NCBI GenBank assembly: GCA_013433145.1
Contig: CM024182.1
Span: forward strand, 3,582,501 to 3,646,500
Reading direction: 5' to 3'
Source of the DNA: Ascaris suum
Lineage: Eukaryota; Nematoda; Chromadorea; Rhabditida; Ascarididae
DNA: 64,000 bases
Part shown: positions 1-13,100 of the stretch, piece after piece
Position numbering within the stretch: the first letter of the stretch is position 1
How the letters are laid out: each line of letters starts with the position of its first letter
Program-made: the position numbers and the translations under genes
Notes under the pieces: model-generated
The model's input: only the letters and a program-made list of their open reading frames with translations
Told to the model about the DNA's origin: nothing
Databases searched by the model: none

Positions 1-1089
1 TAATTTCCAGCTGAACAACGAGGGATTGTCACGAGATTTCTTTCAAAATTGGGTCTGCTGTTGACAAAAATGCACGTTAAAGTTCAGGGGGGAAAAAACA
101 TGCCTTTCCCGATTAGGCACGAAGCAAAGCATGTTCTTATGGAAGAGTATATTGTTTTATATGCGATAGAAAGCAGACGTCTACACTAAGATATACATCG
201 ACCTCAGATTGATCTACTTTGTGCCGGCTGTTGCGATATGCTGGCAATTAGACATTGCAAGCTAGAGAATATCTGATGTATCAGATATCTTTTGCATATC
301 AAATTGTGCATTAAATTCTTATAAAAGTTTCTGAATAATAGAAAAATTTAGCCGAATTCCAAATATGTCCCTTCAACTCTTCAGTTCTCACAGTCGCTGC
401 ATAAAAACTAATAAGAATTATTTCGCGTTCTTTTTAAAGCCCCTATGTTCCTGTCTTTCGCCCATTATATTGCAGTAGGATCGGACATACTGAACCACAC
501 CACGGTGCATAACATATTGAAATGCTCGTTGATAGAAGGAATGAATGGACAGAAGCGAAAAATGAACGTTCATTGGTTCGAACTGCTTGTCTTCTGATCG
601 CCGATCATCTTCATTAAGCCATAGATTTATGCCCCCTTAACCGCCTTTAGTTCACAGCGTATGAAGCAAAGTTGAATGCTTCTTCAAGTGCTAGGGAATC
701 ATGGCAAACGGCTGGCCTTTAGTAATGCTGCCATTTTTTAGGCCGTGTGCCAGACCTGGATTGTAGGCATTCTGAAACAATAGCAGATCGACTTAAACGA
801 TGACATAAGAAAATTGTTAATTACATTTTAAACTATTACCCCAGAGGGAATTGACGGAATACTATGGTATGTTCACTTACGTCTAATGTCCCAACGGTTT
901 GGTTAATTTACCGTAGAGGTCACCTGTGTTTTTTTTTTTGAATTTTGGAACTAAATGCAAATTCACAAATCTTTTGCTTGGTAAAGTTCCTCATGTTAAT
1001 AAGGAACATGGAAAAGGATGAGGGAAAAATTTGGTACGAAACGAGATGACGAATTTGCTAGGCGGTTAGATAATAGCAACCCGGAAAAG
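1..1089. other. No gene seen; downstream flank of the retroelement
   Basis: The stretch is AT-rich with stops in all frames. It shows no pol motifs, no LTR copy and no spliced exon that I could support. A short run of T lies near 930. Confidence 0.6.
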
Positions 1090-2265
1090 TTACGCGCTAA
1101 AGCGCATTGAAGAAATTGATTGTGATCCAGTCTCTGACGCTAAGTAAAGTGACGTCAGCTCCAGTGTCGAGGCGCATTTGGACTGTAACGCCGTTGATCT
1201 GGACTTGCCGGTAAATACGGTTGATTGGTGCGATGTCTGCGGCATTGGAGGCAATAACGGTAACGTAGTTCGCAGCTCTGCGCTCTTCCTTGAATTCTGC
1301 TTCTTCTTTTTCTTGGTGAAGTTCTTGCAGAAGCCTTTCTTATGACCGATGAGTTTGCAGTCAGGACACGTTTTGTTGAGGAAGTCGCAGTCTTTGGCCC
1401 AATGTAGTCTGCCACAACGGAAGCATGGTGAAGGCGGATTCGGCATGCGGTTCTTCCTTGTATTGACGGTATTGATTTCTGGCAGGAGTGATGCTGAAGG
1501 ACTGTTGAGGTGTTTGGCATCTTGTCTGATGCTCAAGAACTGCTGGATCTCGGTAGTAAGCTCTTTGAGTGTAACTTGCGGATTGTCCTCCATTTTGCGT
1601 ACAGCCCGAGTGCGAATGTCAGCGTCTTCTGAACCGTGGAGACCGCAGATCCACACTAGACACTTCATCTGTTCCGGCGTGATGGTATTGAATTCAGCCA
1701 TCTCGTGACGTTGATTAGCTATCCCCGTATAGTCGCTTAGAGATTCGCCGTTACGCTGAGTTCTGAGGTAAACGTAGCGACGGGCAAAAATTGACGTGTT
1801 GTGCCCGAAAACCTCTTTCAACGTCTTGACGGTGTCTTCGAGTGAGACTTCAGAAGCTCTCTTTGGTAGAATATGGTTGGTGAAGCGGGCGTACGTAGTG
1901 GCATCTAGCTTCGAGACGATGAGGCGAGCCCGCGCGGCTTCATCGAGTGTCGCTCCGTCCTTAGAAATGATATCTTCGTATCTGTTGAACCATATGTCAG
2001 ACATGCCGCCATTGTCTGGATCGTAAGCGAACTCAGGCAGCCGTGTCGACAACGAGCTTGTGATAAACTCTGCAGTCGATGCAGGAGGAGCAGGTTTGAT
2101 AGCGGTCAGCATCCGCTCCACCCGCTCCAGTAGCGCCTGCTGCTCCTGGCCCGCCAACTCCAGGATGGCTGAGAGTGTCCGCTGCTGTCGTTCCTCCTGG
2201 GCTTCGAGTATTGCTCGAAATGCTTCGATATTGATTGCTGCCGACGACCCATGGTTTCCTGTCAT
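1090..2265 (-). CDS. gag: Retrotransposon Gag polyprotein with two zinc knuckles
   Basis: A 391-codon open frame. Residues 15-60 are a Gln/Glu-rich helical stretch. Residues about 75-250 match the retrotransposon gag (UBN2/Retrotrans_gag) capsid layout: an acidic segment before WFNRYED, then KLD, then a run around FARRYVYLRTQ. Two CCHC zinc knuckles follow: C281-C284-H288-C293 (CX2CX3HX4C) and C300-C303-H308-C313 (CX2CX4HX4C), then a Lys-rich patch. The last 60 or so residues of this frame are low in character, because they overlap the protease that is read in the -1 frame. The ATG at 2265 lies just behind the LTR and leader, which supports it as the start. The frame has no internal stop, so the copy is fairly young or selected. 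GC content is visibly above the flanks. Confidence 0.93.
   Translation of the reverse strand: MTGNHGSSAAINIEAFRAILEAQEERQQRTLSAILELAGQEQQALLERVERMLTAIKPAPPASTAEFITSSLSTRLPEFAYDPDNGGMSDIWFNRYEDIISKDGATLDEAARARLIVSKLDATTYARFTNHILPKRASEVSLEDTVKTLKEVFGHNTSIFARRYVYLRTQRNGESLSDYTGIANQRHEMAEFNTITPEQMKCLVWICGLHGSEDADIRTRAVRKMEDNPQVTLKELTTEIQQFLSIRQDAKHLNSPSASLLPEINTVNTRKNRMPNPPSPCFRCGRLHWAKDCDFLNKTCPDCKLIGHKKGFCKNFTKKKKKQNSRKSAELRTTLPLLPPMPQTSHQSTVFTGKSRSTALQSKCASTLELTSLYLASETGSQSISSMRFSA
1097..1336 (-). CDS. Truncated retroviral-type aspartic protease, -1 frame to gag
   Basis: In the frame one base behind gag, the minus strand reads an open segment that starts after a TAA inside the second zinc knuckle and stops at a TAG (1099-1097). 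It contains QVQINGVTVQMRL followed by DTGADVTLLS. This is the catalytic D-T/S-G motif of retropepsins with its usual hydrophobic follow-on. The protein stops about 20 residues later, so the flap region and everything downstream are missing. The overlap with gag could be a programmed -1 frameshift or a mutation. A purine-rich A/G run lies in the overlap, but no textbook slippery heptamer is in the right phase. Confidence 0.75.
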   Translation of the reverse strand, partial: RLLQELHQEKEEAEFKEERRAANYVTVIASNAADIAPINRIYRQVQINGVTVQMRLDTGADVTLLSVRDWITINFFNAL

Positions 2266-2290
2266 TGTTGTCGATCCTTGTCGCTCGAAT

Positions 2291-2301
2291 ACTGATCGCC
2301 A
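2291..2301 (-). other. Candidate primer binding site
   Basis: Two bases after the LTR end, the minus strand reads TGGCGATCAGT. It starts TGG, as required for pairing to a tRNA CCA end, and resembles the tRNA-Arg type sites of some Gypsy-group elements. Which tRNA pairs cannot be settled by eye. Confidence 0.5.
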
Positions 2302-2303
2302 CT

Positions 2304-2716
<413 letters not shown>

Positions 2717-4178
2717 CAAATATTATGAGAGTCACAATTATAAAATTTGTGTTCCGAAGGTCTGACTATTTAAGAGGAGAGTATGATTGGTGGGACGAGA
2801 AGAAGCTCATTATTTAGAAGGAACTCATAATTTTCCACAACTTTCAAACATGCTGCGTATTCAGGTGGAGTGATTTGCTGGCTATTTTAAAGTCTACGAA
2901 TTACCTTGCTCCGTTTTGTTAAAAAACCTTGCCTGCCCAATAAGATAGCTCTTTCGCCTCCAGCAATTCACCTCTAAGAGTTTACCTTTAATAACACAAA
3001 ATCTGCTCCACGTGATCGTCTGCGCTCTGATAATTTTATTAATGAAGAGCAGGAATATGAGAGACAATTTATTTCCTCTTCTTTTCAGATTGTAAATGCA
3101 GTAAATAGTATGAGGCTTATAATAGTTTCTAATACTGTGAGGGATGAAGCCAATAAATAATGGAGGTGAGTTGCGTGGCAAAACTGCCTCGACAGATCGA
3201 AGAATTCAGAAATGCCGCATATTTTGAATGCTAAAGTATCGAAAAATCTGCCACCATGGTTGTCAGTTTGGAAAGAAATATTCATATACGAGAATGAACA
3301 ATATAGAGAAAACATTGAGTATAAGTTACCACAAGAATCCAATTTGATATCATGAGATCGAAATTGAGCACCTCTGCTTGCCAAATATCCCAAAATACAA
3401 AGCCTCGGGGTTTATTTATCACCTTTGGCCAAGTTTACCCTCTTCAAAATTCGTGAAAGCCCCTCTCGAACGGTTTAGCAATGTTGCGCATGAAGGATAG
3501 GAATTGTCGAGATTCGAATATTTTTGTTGAATTACTATAGCGACAATGTCAACACAAACAAGGTGATTGTCGAAAGTGTTTCAGACATCGAAATGAAGCA
3601 CGTTGCCGTTTGATAATTATCATGTAATATAGTAAAATTAAAGGAAATATCTTAAAATAACGTATTTAATTGTTAGACTTAAAAAATATTACAAGTACAA
3701 ATATGAGAACATAAAAATATGAAATTACGAACTAAAGTAATTAAGCCAAGTTCGCAGCTCGATTAGCGACTCCGGAGTCGAAGTTCTCTACAAAAAAATT
3801 CATTTACGTATTTAATTGAAAATAAAGCGGTTGGTTTTAAATCGTTCATAAGCGATCGACGATCGTGATAGCTTGGTTGAACATGCGTTTACTGAAAGAG
3901 CAGACCTGTTGAGTTGGCTTATTGCCAAGTGCTTTGAAAATCTTTCATCAACTCTCCGACGAGAGTGCATTCTACAAACAAAAAGTGAAAGTACTTCTCT
4001 TGAGGAGATCGTCTCTGTCGCTTAAAATAGATTTCATTTGCATTATGAATGGGAATGCTTTCTGAGTGGGTGCACTTGCACCGAAAACAATGACGACACT
4101 TTCGTTATTCGGAAATCATTAGACCGATACTTCAACGCATTCGCTATGAAAGAATATCGTACGAAATGAACACCTAAA

Positions 4179-4257
4179 ACAAATGCGCCGTTCGATGGAC
4201 CCTGACAAATGCGCCATTTGATAAAACCCTGTCAAATGAGCTATTGGCGAAACTCTC
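4179..4257. repeat. Three imperfect 26-27 bp tandem units
   Basis: Units start at 4179, 4205 and 4232. The first two share ACAAATGCGCC and end ACCCTG. The third begins TCAAATGAGC and is more diverged. Confidence 0.7.
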
Positions 4258-6010
4258 ACCGTTGAGAAAAAAAAAACAACAAAGAATCTTCGTTAGTCAC
4301 CCCTCAGTATAATGGTTCAGCGTTTTTGAATGAGTAGCATTCACCTCTAGTTGCTAACAAATGCAAAGTGTTTTGCAGGTAAAATAAAATGAATTCCTAC
4401 GAAGTAGTGAAATCATGGTCGCCAATCTCCTTCCGCTGAAGTGGACGGACGAAAGGTGAGGACCTTGGCCAGGTGCACAGAGCGACAGCTTCGTAACCCC
4501 CAACGCGCCAGTAAAGATGTCAGAGCGAGGACGTAGCGTTTACATTATTCACATATCTCTTTTCATTTGATAGTTCCTTTAAAAAAGAAAGAGGAATAAC
4601 TCTTCACTCCGCATATACTCCACCCAGCTTCGTATCACTAACTTTATTAGTTGCTGAGTTGAAATCACCTGTCATACAACCAGACGCATAAATACACAAA
4701 AATACTCACAAACACAAATCCGCCAGAACACACTTCACACATGCAAATTTGTAAGAGCATATAAAAGAGGATCATATGTGCACAACATTCCCTCTCTGTT
4801 TTTCACTATCACTCTCTGTTTTATTTCTCTCTCTACAGTCCATCCATACGACATCGCATCTATTCTTTTCCTATACGCTTTCCGCGCAGGACTGTTTTTT
4901 GTACGTATGAGTGAAATGCACAGAAAAAATCATGTTTGCACAATGGACAATGAAAGTGGGCGGAAAATACCGCGTAATTATCTATTATGCAGCTGCCTGA
5001 GGCGACATGCTTTATTGAGCAGTAACTTGCATGTAAACATCCCATGGCGATTCCCTGCGACAGCTCTCACGTAGATCGAATATCCGTCGCGAAATCCATA
5101 GCGCATGCTTAACATTTCACACATCTTACGGTGCAAATGTCAATAGGACGGAAATACCACGACGTCATTATCTGCGAATTGTGTAAATATTTTGAGGCTG
5201 ATATTGATTGGCAGTGCTGTGGATGAAGTAATTCCCTATGCGAAAAAAAAAACGTTACAGGCATTGTGTAAGAATTTAGTGGAAATTTTGCGCTACACCC
5301 ACGTTATATTTACGCTACGTTAGCGTAATAGACGAAGTGGCACTCGAAAACGAGTACGAAATCCACTTCTTTCGAATTTACCTATGTGGCTCGCGAGGGA
5401 CTCATGCTGAAACTGCAGAGTATTTCTTTGTCCAGGTCTGTCAAGTGTGGGGCTACTCATGTGTTGAACCTTTTAAGTGAAAAGAATTTGTGAAAATGAG
5501 ATAGCTAAAGAATTGTACAATAATTTGAATATTACGCATCTGTTTGAGTATAATGTGCCAACCCCAAGATTTTTACCCACGAAAAGTCAACTACAGTGAC
5601 TATTCACCATTTGAGAGGTTTACTTAACTGAGCTTCTATATGCATAATTAAGTATAGTATGGCAACAAAAATTTAAACACTTAGTTAACTTTTTATGCTT
5701 CATTTAACCTTCCATAAAGTCTTTCATAAATGTGTGGCAAATTCAAATGACGAGAAAAAACTCATTGATAATGCTATCATCAAAGCAACAATATCATTAA
5801 TGAATTAAGATTTTTTAAGCCTAGGAAATGAAAAGTGTTTAAGAGAATTTAAAAAACTAAAAATTCCAATGAAAATTTCAACTGAAATAATTTTCTCGTT
5901 TTATTATAAATCAGAAATATGAAATGATTTACGTTCCTCAATTAGTTTCTCTAAAAATTTCAAAAATTTTTGTTTCATTATATATTTCATTATATATTCT
6001 CTCTCTTCTC

Positions 6011-6045
6011 TGTCTCTATCTCTCTCTCTCTCTCTCTCTCCTCTT
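6011..6045. repeat. (CT)n microsatellite
   Basis: A run of CT dinucleotides with a few interruptions, embedded in T-rich sequence. Confidence 0.85.
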
Positions 6046-7148
6046 ATTTATAATTATTCTACGCAATAAATGCAATAACGCATGTAAATGATTTTTTATT
6101 TCGCGATTTTTAAAGAGAAATAAAAATAAGTGAACAATGAAAAAAGGCACAAAGTGAATTCCTCTAGTGAAATTTTTCTTCGAGACAATCGAATGTATAA
6201 TGCATTTGATATACAATCACAATGGAAATGGTATAAAATATAAATTGCAACAAGTGTTCACCAAGTAATATTCCTTATTCTTGTTCATATTTCACTTTTC
6301 ATATAAAAATATGAATGATTTTTGCTCTGCAAAGAATGCTCAATCTATAGCAAGCTTTCTCTTGTGCTTTACCTTCGAGGCGCATAAATCCGTACGGAAG
6401 GACAAAAAAGAGGTAAAAAGAGCCAATCTTCCAATTTCTTTACTAATGAGCCCATTGCTTTACCCTCATATGGTGCACAATCGTTGACGTGATCATTGTA
6501 GATAGACAACAAAATAAACTCAACTTTTTCTATCGTTCTGCAATTTTTTTTCTATGATAGTACTGCTTTGAATATCCCTGATTTTTTTTTGCTGTTTTCA
6601 GCTGAACTAAAGAAAAAAAATCCACGCAAATGAATGGAAGTGATGTGGAAATCTGCCAATATAAACCTCGTGAAGTTTAGCTAACACTTATGCACTAACT
6701 CAATGAATGCGCATAGTAATTAATAAATAAGTGATAATTCTACCGTTAACACTAGGATAGTGGAAGCAATTTAGAAAATTTTGGTAACTATTTTTTTGCT
6801 TTATTTTCTCAAAATTTTTTGCGTTTTTGAAGAAAATTCTCGAACGTTGATTGATTACTACGATAATTCAACATATTTAGCATTCACTCATTTACACAAC
6901 AGCATCATAGTAAAACTGTCCGCAATAAACAACTGTGATTATAGAAGAAAAAAAATTGCATGCAAAATTACATTTTTCTACATGAAAATTTAAAAATTAT
7001 AGAATTCGAGTGAAATAAAAGAAGAAAAAGAAACCGCGTTAAAAATTCGTTTTCGACGAGTCAAATAGGTGAAACATTCCAATAATATTGCTTTCCCTAT
7101 AGTTTTCGGGAAAAAAAAATTTTTTTTTCCTTCTCATCGGTAATTATC

Positions 7149-10100
7149 TCAGCAAATACCGTCCATTTCAGTTTCGACGTCAAAAATTTCGGCATCTTCG
7201 TCTACCACCAAATATTTTGCTCGACCTTTCTTTTGCACCTTGAGTTTTCCGGTAACTGGTTGCATTAGGTCAGTAGTATTGCGTAGCGAATGATCCGGTC
7301 CATGTTCATAGCTGAACGTTCGATATGCAAGAATGTCACGTTGGCATTCAAAGAAGCATAGCTGTGAGCCGGGCGCTATATATATGATATCACCACGTGT
7401 CACCTGGATTCGCTTATCCCGACGATAACCACGTTCCGAGAGATTCTCTAATTGTGCCTCACCCTCTACGATCACCATTATACTGCCACAGGCTAGACTT
7501 GGAATCGGTATTGGAGAATCGCCAGAAGGTGAAGCGATCTATAATGTTCTAATGGTTTAAAAAAATCCACACTGCTATTCTACCTGTTGGTCAATCGCTT
7601 CATCACCGTCCGCAATCAAGAATACAGCTGATAGTGACCTAATCTCGCATAGAGCATTCTCATAAACGAGTACCTGCTCTAAAGGTGAATGGAGATCTCA
7701 CGAGTCTCAACGAGCCTATATGATATTCCACTACGCAACTTGGCTCAGTAGAATGTTAGGTAAGCTATAAGGAGGATTTCTCGTCATCTGAAATTTGACC
7801 AAATAGGGAATTTTTAGAATTCTCGAATTACCAACAATTCTGCATTTTTTAAAGGATCAAAAGATACATTTACGCTCTTCGTGAATGAAGTTTTTTATTA
7901 ATGGAGCAATTTCATCTGATATTATTGAAGATATTCACATTATTCGCATATATTCTCGTCCTGCCTATAACAGTGATGAAGTCGTTACCTTGAGTGATTC
8001 TAAGATGCTAACCAGCTACAGCACTTCATAAAAGTATCAATGCATAATGATTTGCACTAGACGCAGATGTATTAATTCATTCCTAATACCATCCAGGATA
8101 AATTCACAGTACGAGGTCATTAACGTCGCTCACTTATTCTAAAGAAAATAACGGATGATTTGCAATTAACGCAACGCCGAAGATTTTATTTTCTTCTAAA
8201 CATTTTGCAATTTTGCAATTGCAGTGTGCATTTATTATATTATCGTATCTCCTATCTTATAATTTATTCATAAGAACGATATTGGTTGAATTGTTGGGCG
8301 AATTTGTATATGAAAATGTATATGAACAATTATTCTCGCGTGCTTTCCTTTATGTTTTATTCCTATGTCCCTCAAGTTATCTTCTAGAACAAGCAGATGA
8401 ATGAAATCGCTTTTATAAAAGACTCTATTATTTGTCACTGAGCCCAAGCACTACTAAACATCCAACGTACCAACGTATCTACAATATTTTAGACGAAAAG
8501 AGGTTGGGGAAAGCGGAGGGCGTGGAGAAAAGGGGCTTCCAGCATATACTTACGATGTGTTTCAGCAAATTTGAAATCTCCAATTTACGTGAATAACCGT
8601 TTAATGCTTCTATGAATAAAAGGTTTGAAAGGAAGAGTGGAAACAGTGATCGAACTATATGAGTATATCAAGTGCACTGTCGTCATGCAGCAAGCGAAAC
8701 ATCGTTATTCTATTCCACGCGTTTTTTTTTTCATCACCTTTATTTTATTCAATTCAATAATTTGATTGTTAGCTATATTTTTTCCAGTTCTGAACGTTTC
8801 TCGATTTGTTCACTGCACTCATATTTTAATAGCGTTTAGGGTCATTACTTTCGTCATCAACATGGCAAACTCTTCGTTTACCTTTTGATAGCATATTCAG
8901 TTCCGATGCTTCTTGCAGAACTTTCCCACTTCCCCTCCTCACTTTTTTCCGCCATATTTTGAATAAAAAATTCAAATAAGGCAATCTGAAGCTGGGACCT
9001 TGATTTCATGCAGGGTGAAATCTTTGCAATCAGGCGCATACTCATTAACATGTTCGAATCCACGCAGTTTCATAGGTGGCACCATATAATAGGACGGATC
9101 TCCCATTCGATAATTTAACACTTCACATAGTGCCTCGACGTCGATGTACTTCGGTGTACATGCAGCACGAATAGTGTTGTTTGAACATCCCACACATTCG
9201 ACGCATTCTGCAACATTATTACTGCTTAGAGGAGAATTATTTCAGCATTACACGCAAAATGCTCATCGCCCAGAGTGACTTCGTTAAATTGGTTGGAAAA
9301 AAGCCCTTCGAAGAACTTTTTCTACTTCCGATTCAATGGCTTGACTGTTCATAATATTTGCAGTAAACTATTTTAGTAGCATATATTTGTTTAGTCAGCA
9401 AATAAATGAGTTGCTAGTTTATATCTAAGTTTTACAGCCTAATTAAACGATTCAATTTGTTTGCATAAAGAGTACACGTCTCTTCGAGTGGGATTTTTTT
9501 TTTATAATCTAATATTTACTGACTGATTGATCGTATATGATACCAGTAAATAAAAGAAACTCATAAATTCAATGATAAATTAATTGATGGGAATTTCTAC
9601 GAATTTTTTAAAGGAGAAATGAGAATTTCATCTAAATATAACCTCCAGATAAATAAGCGTGTAGCTCTTCGGCCGCATAATAGCAGCATTCACCAGGTTC
9701 CAATATAATATGATTGAGGAAAAGTGGTGAGAAAATACCCACGTCTCCCGGGAAATCGACAGCCATCTTCCGAATCACCTCAACTGTCGCCTCAGTTAAG
9801 CATCCTCGCTCTAAACAAGAAATCTTCTATGATGAAGTGCTTCTAACATAGTTATTAAAAAAAAACATGGATTTTTCCAGTAACTTGCTGATAGTATAAT
9901 AAAACATTGTATTCAATGACGAGAATATTCGTAAGCTGTTATTACTAGGCGATTTGCCGTCTTTTTGCATGATGTATTTTTAAGCAAATTGCAAAAAAAA
10001 AAATGTTTGATGACGAATATAACAATGCAACAAAATTCAGATCACATCAATCGTATTCCTTTGTTTACGAAATTATTTGGATGAAATGAACGCAAAAAGT

Positions 10101-13100
10101 TGTTTCGTTCAACTGTTACATATTTCAGAGGTTTATGAGTAGATCTAGAAAGCATTACAATCTATATATTTTCAGTAATTGTAATTAAATCCTAAATGAA
10201 TTAATGAAGTTTTTGAAAGCATTCTTTACACGTTTCATATGTTCTAATGAGCAATTACGAATTCAAGCATTACCAATGATTTTTAAAAAAGTATATGTAT
10301 GCCTATATTTGAAAGTGTTTAATCTACGAACATTTCAAGGATATAAATATGAATATGTAGTAAGACGCAAGAGAAAGCAAATGCTTATCGATCTGTGTCA
10401 CCTCACCTATCAGGTAATAGCTGTAGTGAATAATAGTTCATCAAATACTTTCCTTTAAAGTAATTTGCAATGAGGCTCAATTGTGGCATAGCACTTACAT
10501 GAGTGCTATAAAAATTGGAGGCAGGAATTTTGACAGTATAGGTATTCAGTTAATCGTTTTATATGAGAATGCTTGCAATTACAAGCACAAATAACTAACA
10601 AACGTTCTAAAAATAAATTCTAACATTAAGTTACTGAAATAATATGTTGATAACACAGCACTCATTTTACATTAAAATCTACGACTAAATCAATTTGTTG
10701 TTGATAAAAATATTCCAAATGCGTTTTATTTTATGAATGCAGCAATATTTACGGCAATTCTTGTGAAGTTTTATTTCAAAGAATTTTATGAAATTTTCCT
10801 TAATGCAGCAAATATTACAAATCTAGCAAATCATCATCTGCTATTATTGTGGAAAAAAGTAATACTTTCATTTGTCTTTCTTAGGTCTTTTTATCTAAAG
10901 TAGTAAAATTTATCACATTTAAAGGATTTTTTCAGCCAATAAAACTAGTCAAGCTTTTTGGTGCGTTTCAATGGAGATTTTCTTTTTATCAAAAATAGTA
11001 CTTTTTTCTCGAATACTATTTGAATAGAAATGAGATCGATATGGAAGTTTCTTAAAGATCACCTCCAATATCAAGTCTATGAAGGAAGGAGTTGATAAGT
11101 GAGCCGACTCGTTGTGTATCTTTACGTGCGTGTATAAGTTTCTTGAAGCACACTGCAAGTGCAGCCTTTGTCGTTGCGCATTCTTCACTAATACCTGCCC
11201 GTACTAATGTCTGGAAAGCTTTCGATGTATCATCGCCCATCAGTTCCTCCAACTCCGGGAATGCTGCAAATTGACTCCAAATAAAACGTTTTAAAAGGTA
11301 ACAGCTTCTGCTTCCGCCTAATTGAACATATCGAATTTTTTATTGGTTTGGAATACAGTATTTAAATAAAACTTCGATTACGAATACTCCTTAATGAAGT
11401 CAACTTTTCACTTAAATTTGTATATCTCTAAAAGATAAATTAAAAATCCATTCTAAAAAAAATCATCTTAGAAAAATAAAAATTAAGCATGTGAGAAATT
11501 TTTTCATCAATTCAAATAAAGTGAAAATTTTTTTCACTTCAAAACCAATGAAATATCGTTCAATTCGACACATCTATTAACAATGAGAATATTCAATCGT
11601 TTCTCTCCTATATTCATCACAAAAACTTTGCAAACGAAAATTTCTTATATTTTGAGGATAATTTGGCTAAGATTTTTTTTCCCCCATCTATGCTTTATTT
11701 TTTTGATAATTCTCTCGCTAAATATCGCCTTATGAAAATCGTTGATCATATTTCAATAATAAATTTGTAATATTTTCAATTTTTTCAGTAACTTAGCGAT
11801 TTGCGTCGCTATTATGAACTCATAAATATTCTTTTCTATTGTGTTTCATTTTTTTTTCATTTTTTTTTAAACCTCTATCGTCAATTTCACTTCGAAAATG
11901 AAAATATGCTGAAATTTTACGTGAGTTTCGCGTTATGCCTTTTTCTTTTTCTTATTGGAATGTCTTTATCTTCTCTCCTTTCGTTTTTTTCTTTCTATTG
12001 AGCGTTTTTTTTTTCTCAACCACAGTCTGATATCTCCTTGTTTAGTCTTATAAGATTCATCCTATGGGAGACTTTCTGATAAGCCCCAACAACGGCCAGG
12101 TATAAAAACGTAATCAACGCTGATTACGATAAATTTTAAGTGGCCTGCATTCCCTCATCTCCGCCGTTATATCTTTCAGTCTATATTTCAACGTCTCTTT
12201 TTTTTAATTTTATGAGCAGAAAACTTTGCACATATGTTGTGTTGCCTAAATAAACAATTTTATTAATAATGATAAAAGTTATCATTTGATAAACGTTTGC
12301 ACGCTTAGTAGTGACAACCAACTAATGAAAACTTGAATGAGGTGGAAAAAGAAAATCGGCAAATGTCTGAGCACCCTCCCCCGCCATCCTCTAAGCGTTT
12401 AAACTTATTAAAACGTTTAATCTGTTGAGTCTGAACTAAAAAGTCTCATTTTATCACAGACCTGAGATATTTCTGGAAATCTCAACGGCGGGCCTAAATC
12501 CACACAACAATTCGAATCGAGTAAGTGCATATGCGAGCTCTGGTTTATGATTTCGATCTGGATAATGTGCTGGGTCTCGATCGTTGAGACGTGCTGCTTG
12601 TTCCTATAATTAATCTATTCGAATATTACAATAAAAAACTGCTGAAATAGTCTTGAAAATATCGGCATGCTTATATTATAAACTTAGTTCGCTAAGGTCC
12701 TATCACTCATTAAATTGGAGGAATTTTATTGATAAAGCAGCACCCGATTTGGAGTTTTTATGGAGAGGTCGGAGGGGTCGCAGTTAGCATATTAGGCCAG
12801 CAGTAAATTGTCCTCATTTACCGGAGTGGAAGCACAGTAGTGATATCAATAATGCCACTAAAATTTTTCGCTAGAAAAATAAACAATGCACAACATCAGG
12901 CCTCTGTGAATAGCGATCAACATCGAAATATGCTTACCTACTATTTTCCATGTGTTGGCGTACGAGATAACGTCTCTAATCACCGTACATACCTTTAGAA
13001 GGACGACGAAGTAATGAAGTGGAACGAGGAATTTAAGATATATGAGGAACCGTCATGAGTCAACTGCCTATATACCTGAGAATCCACTATGCTATCAAGA

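Noticed and set aside
1155..1520. Third-frame 121-codon open frame across the gag 3' end
   Set aside because: It lies under gag and the protease, which carry the real motifs in the other two frames.
4778..5074. Plus-strand 98-codon frame with a hydrophobic start
   Set aside because: Starts at GTG, has no recognisable domain or splice context; length is within chance.
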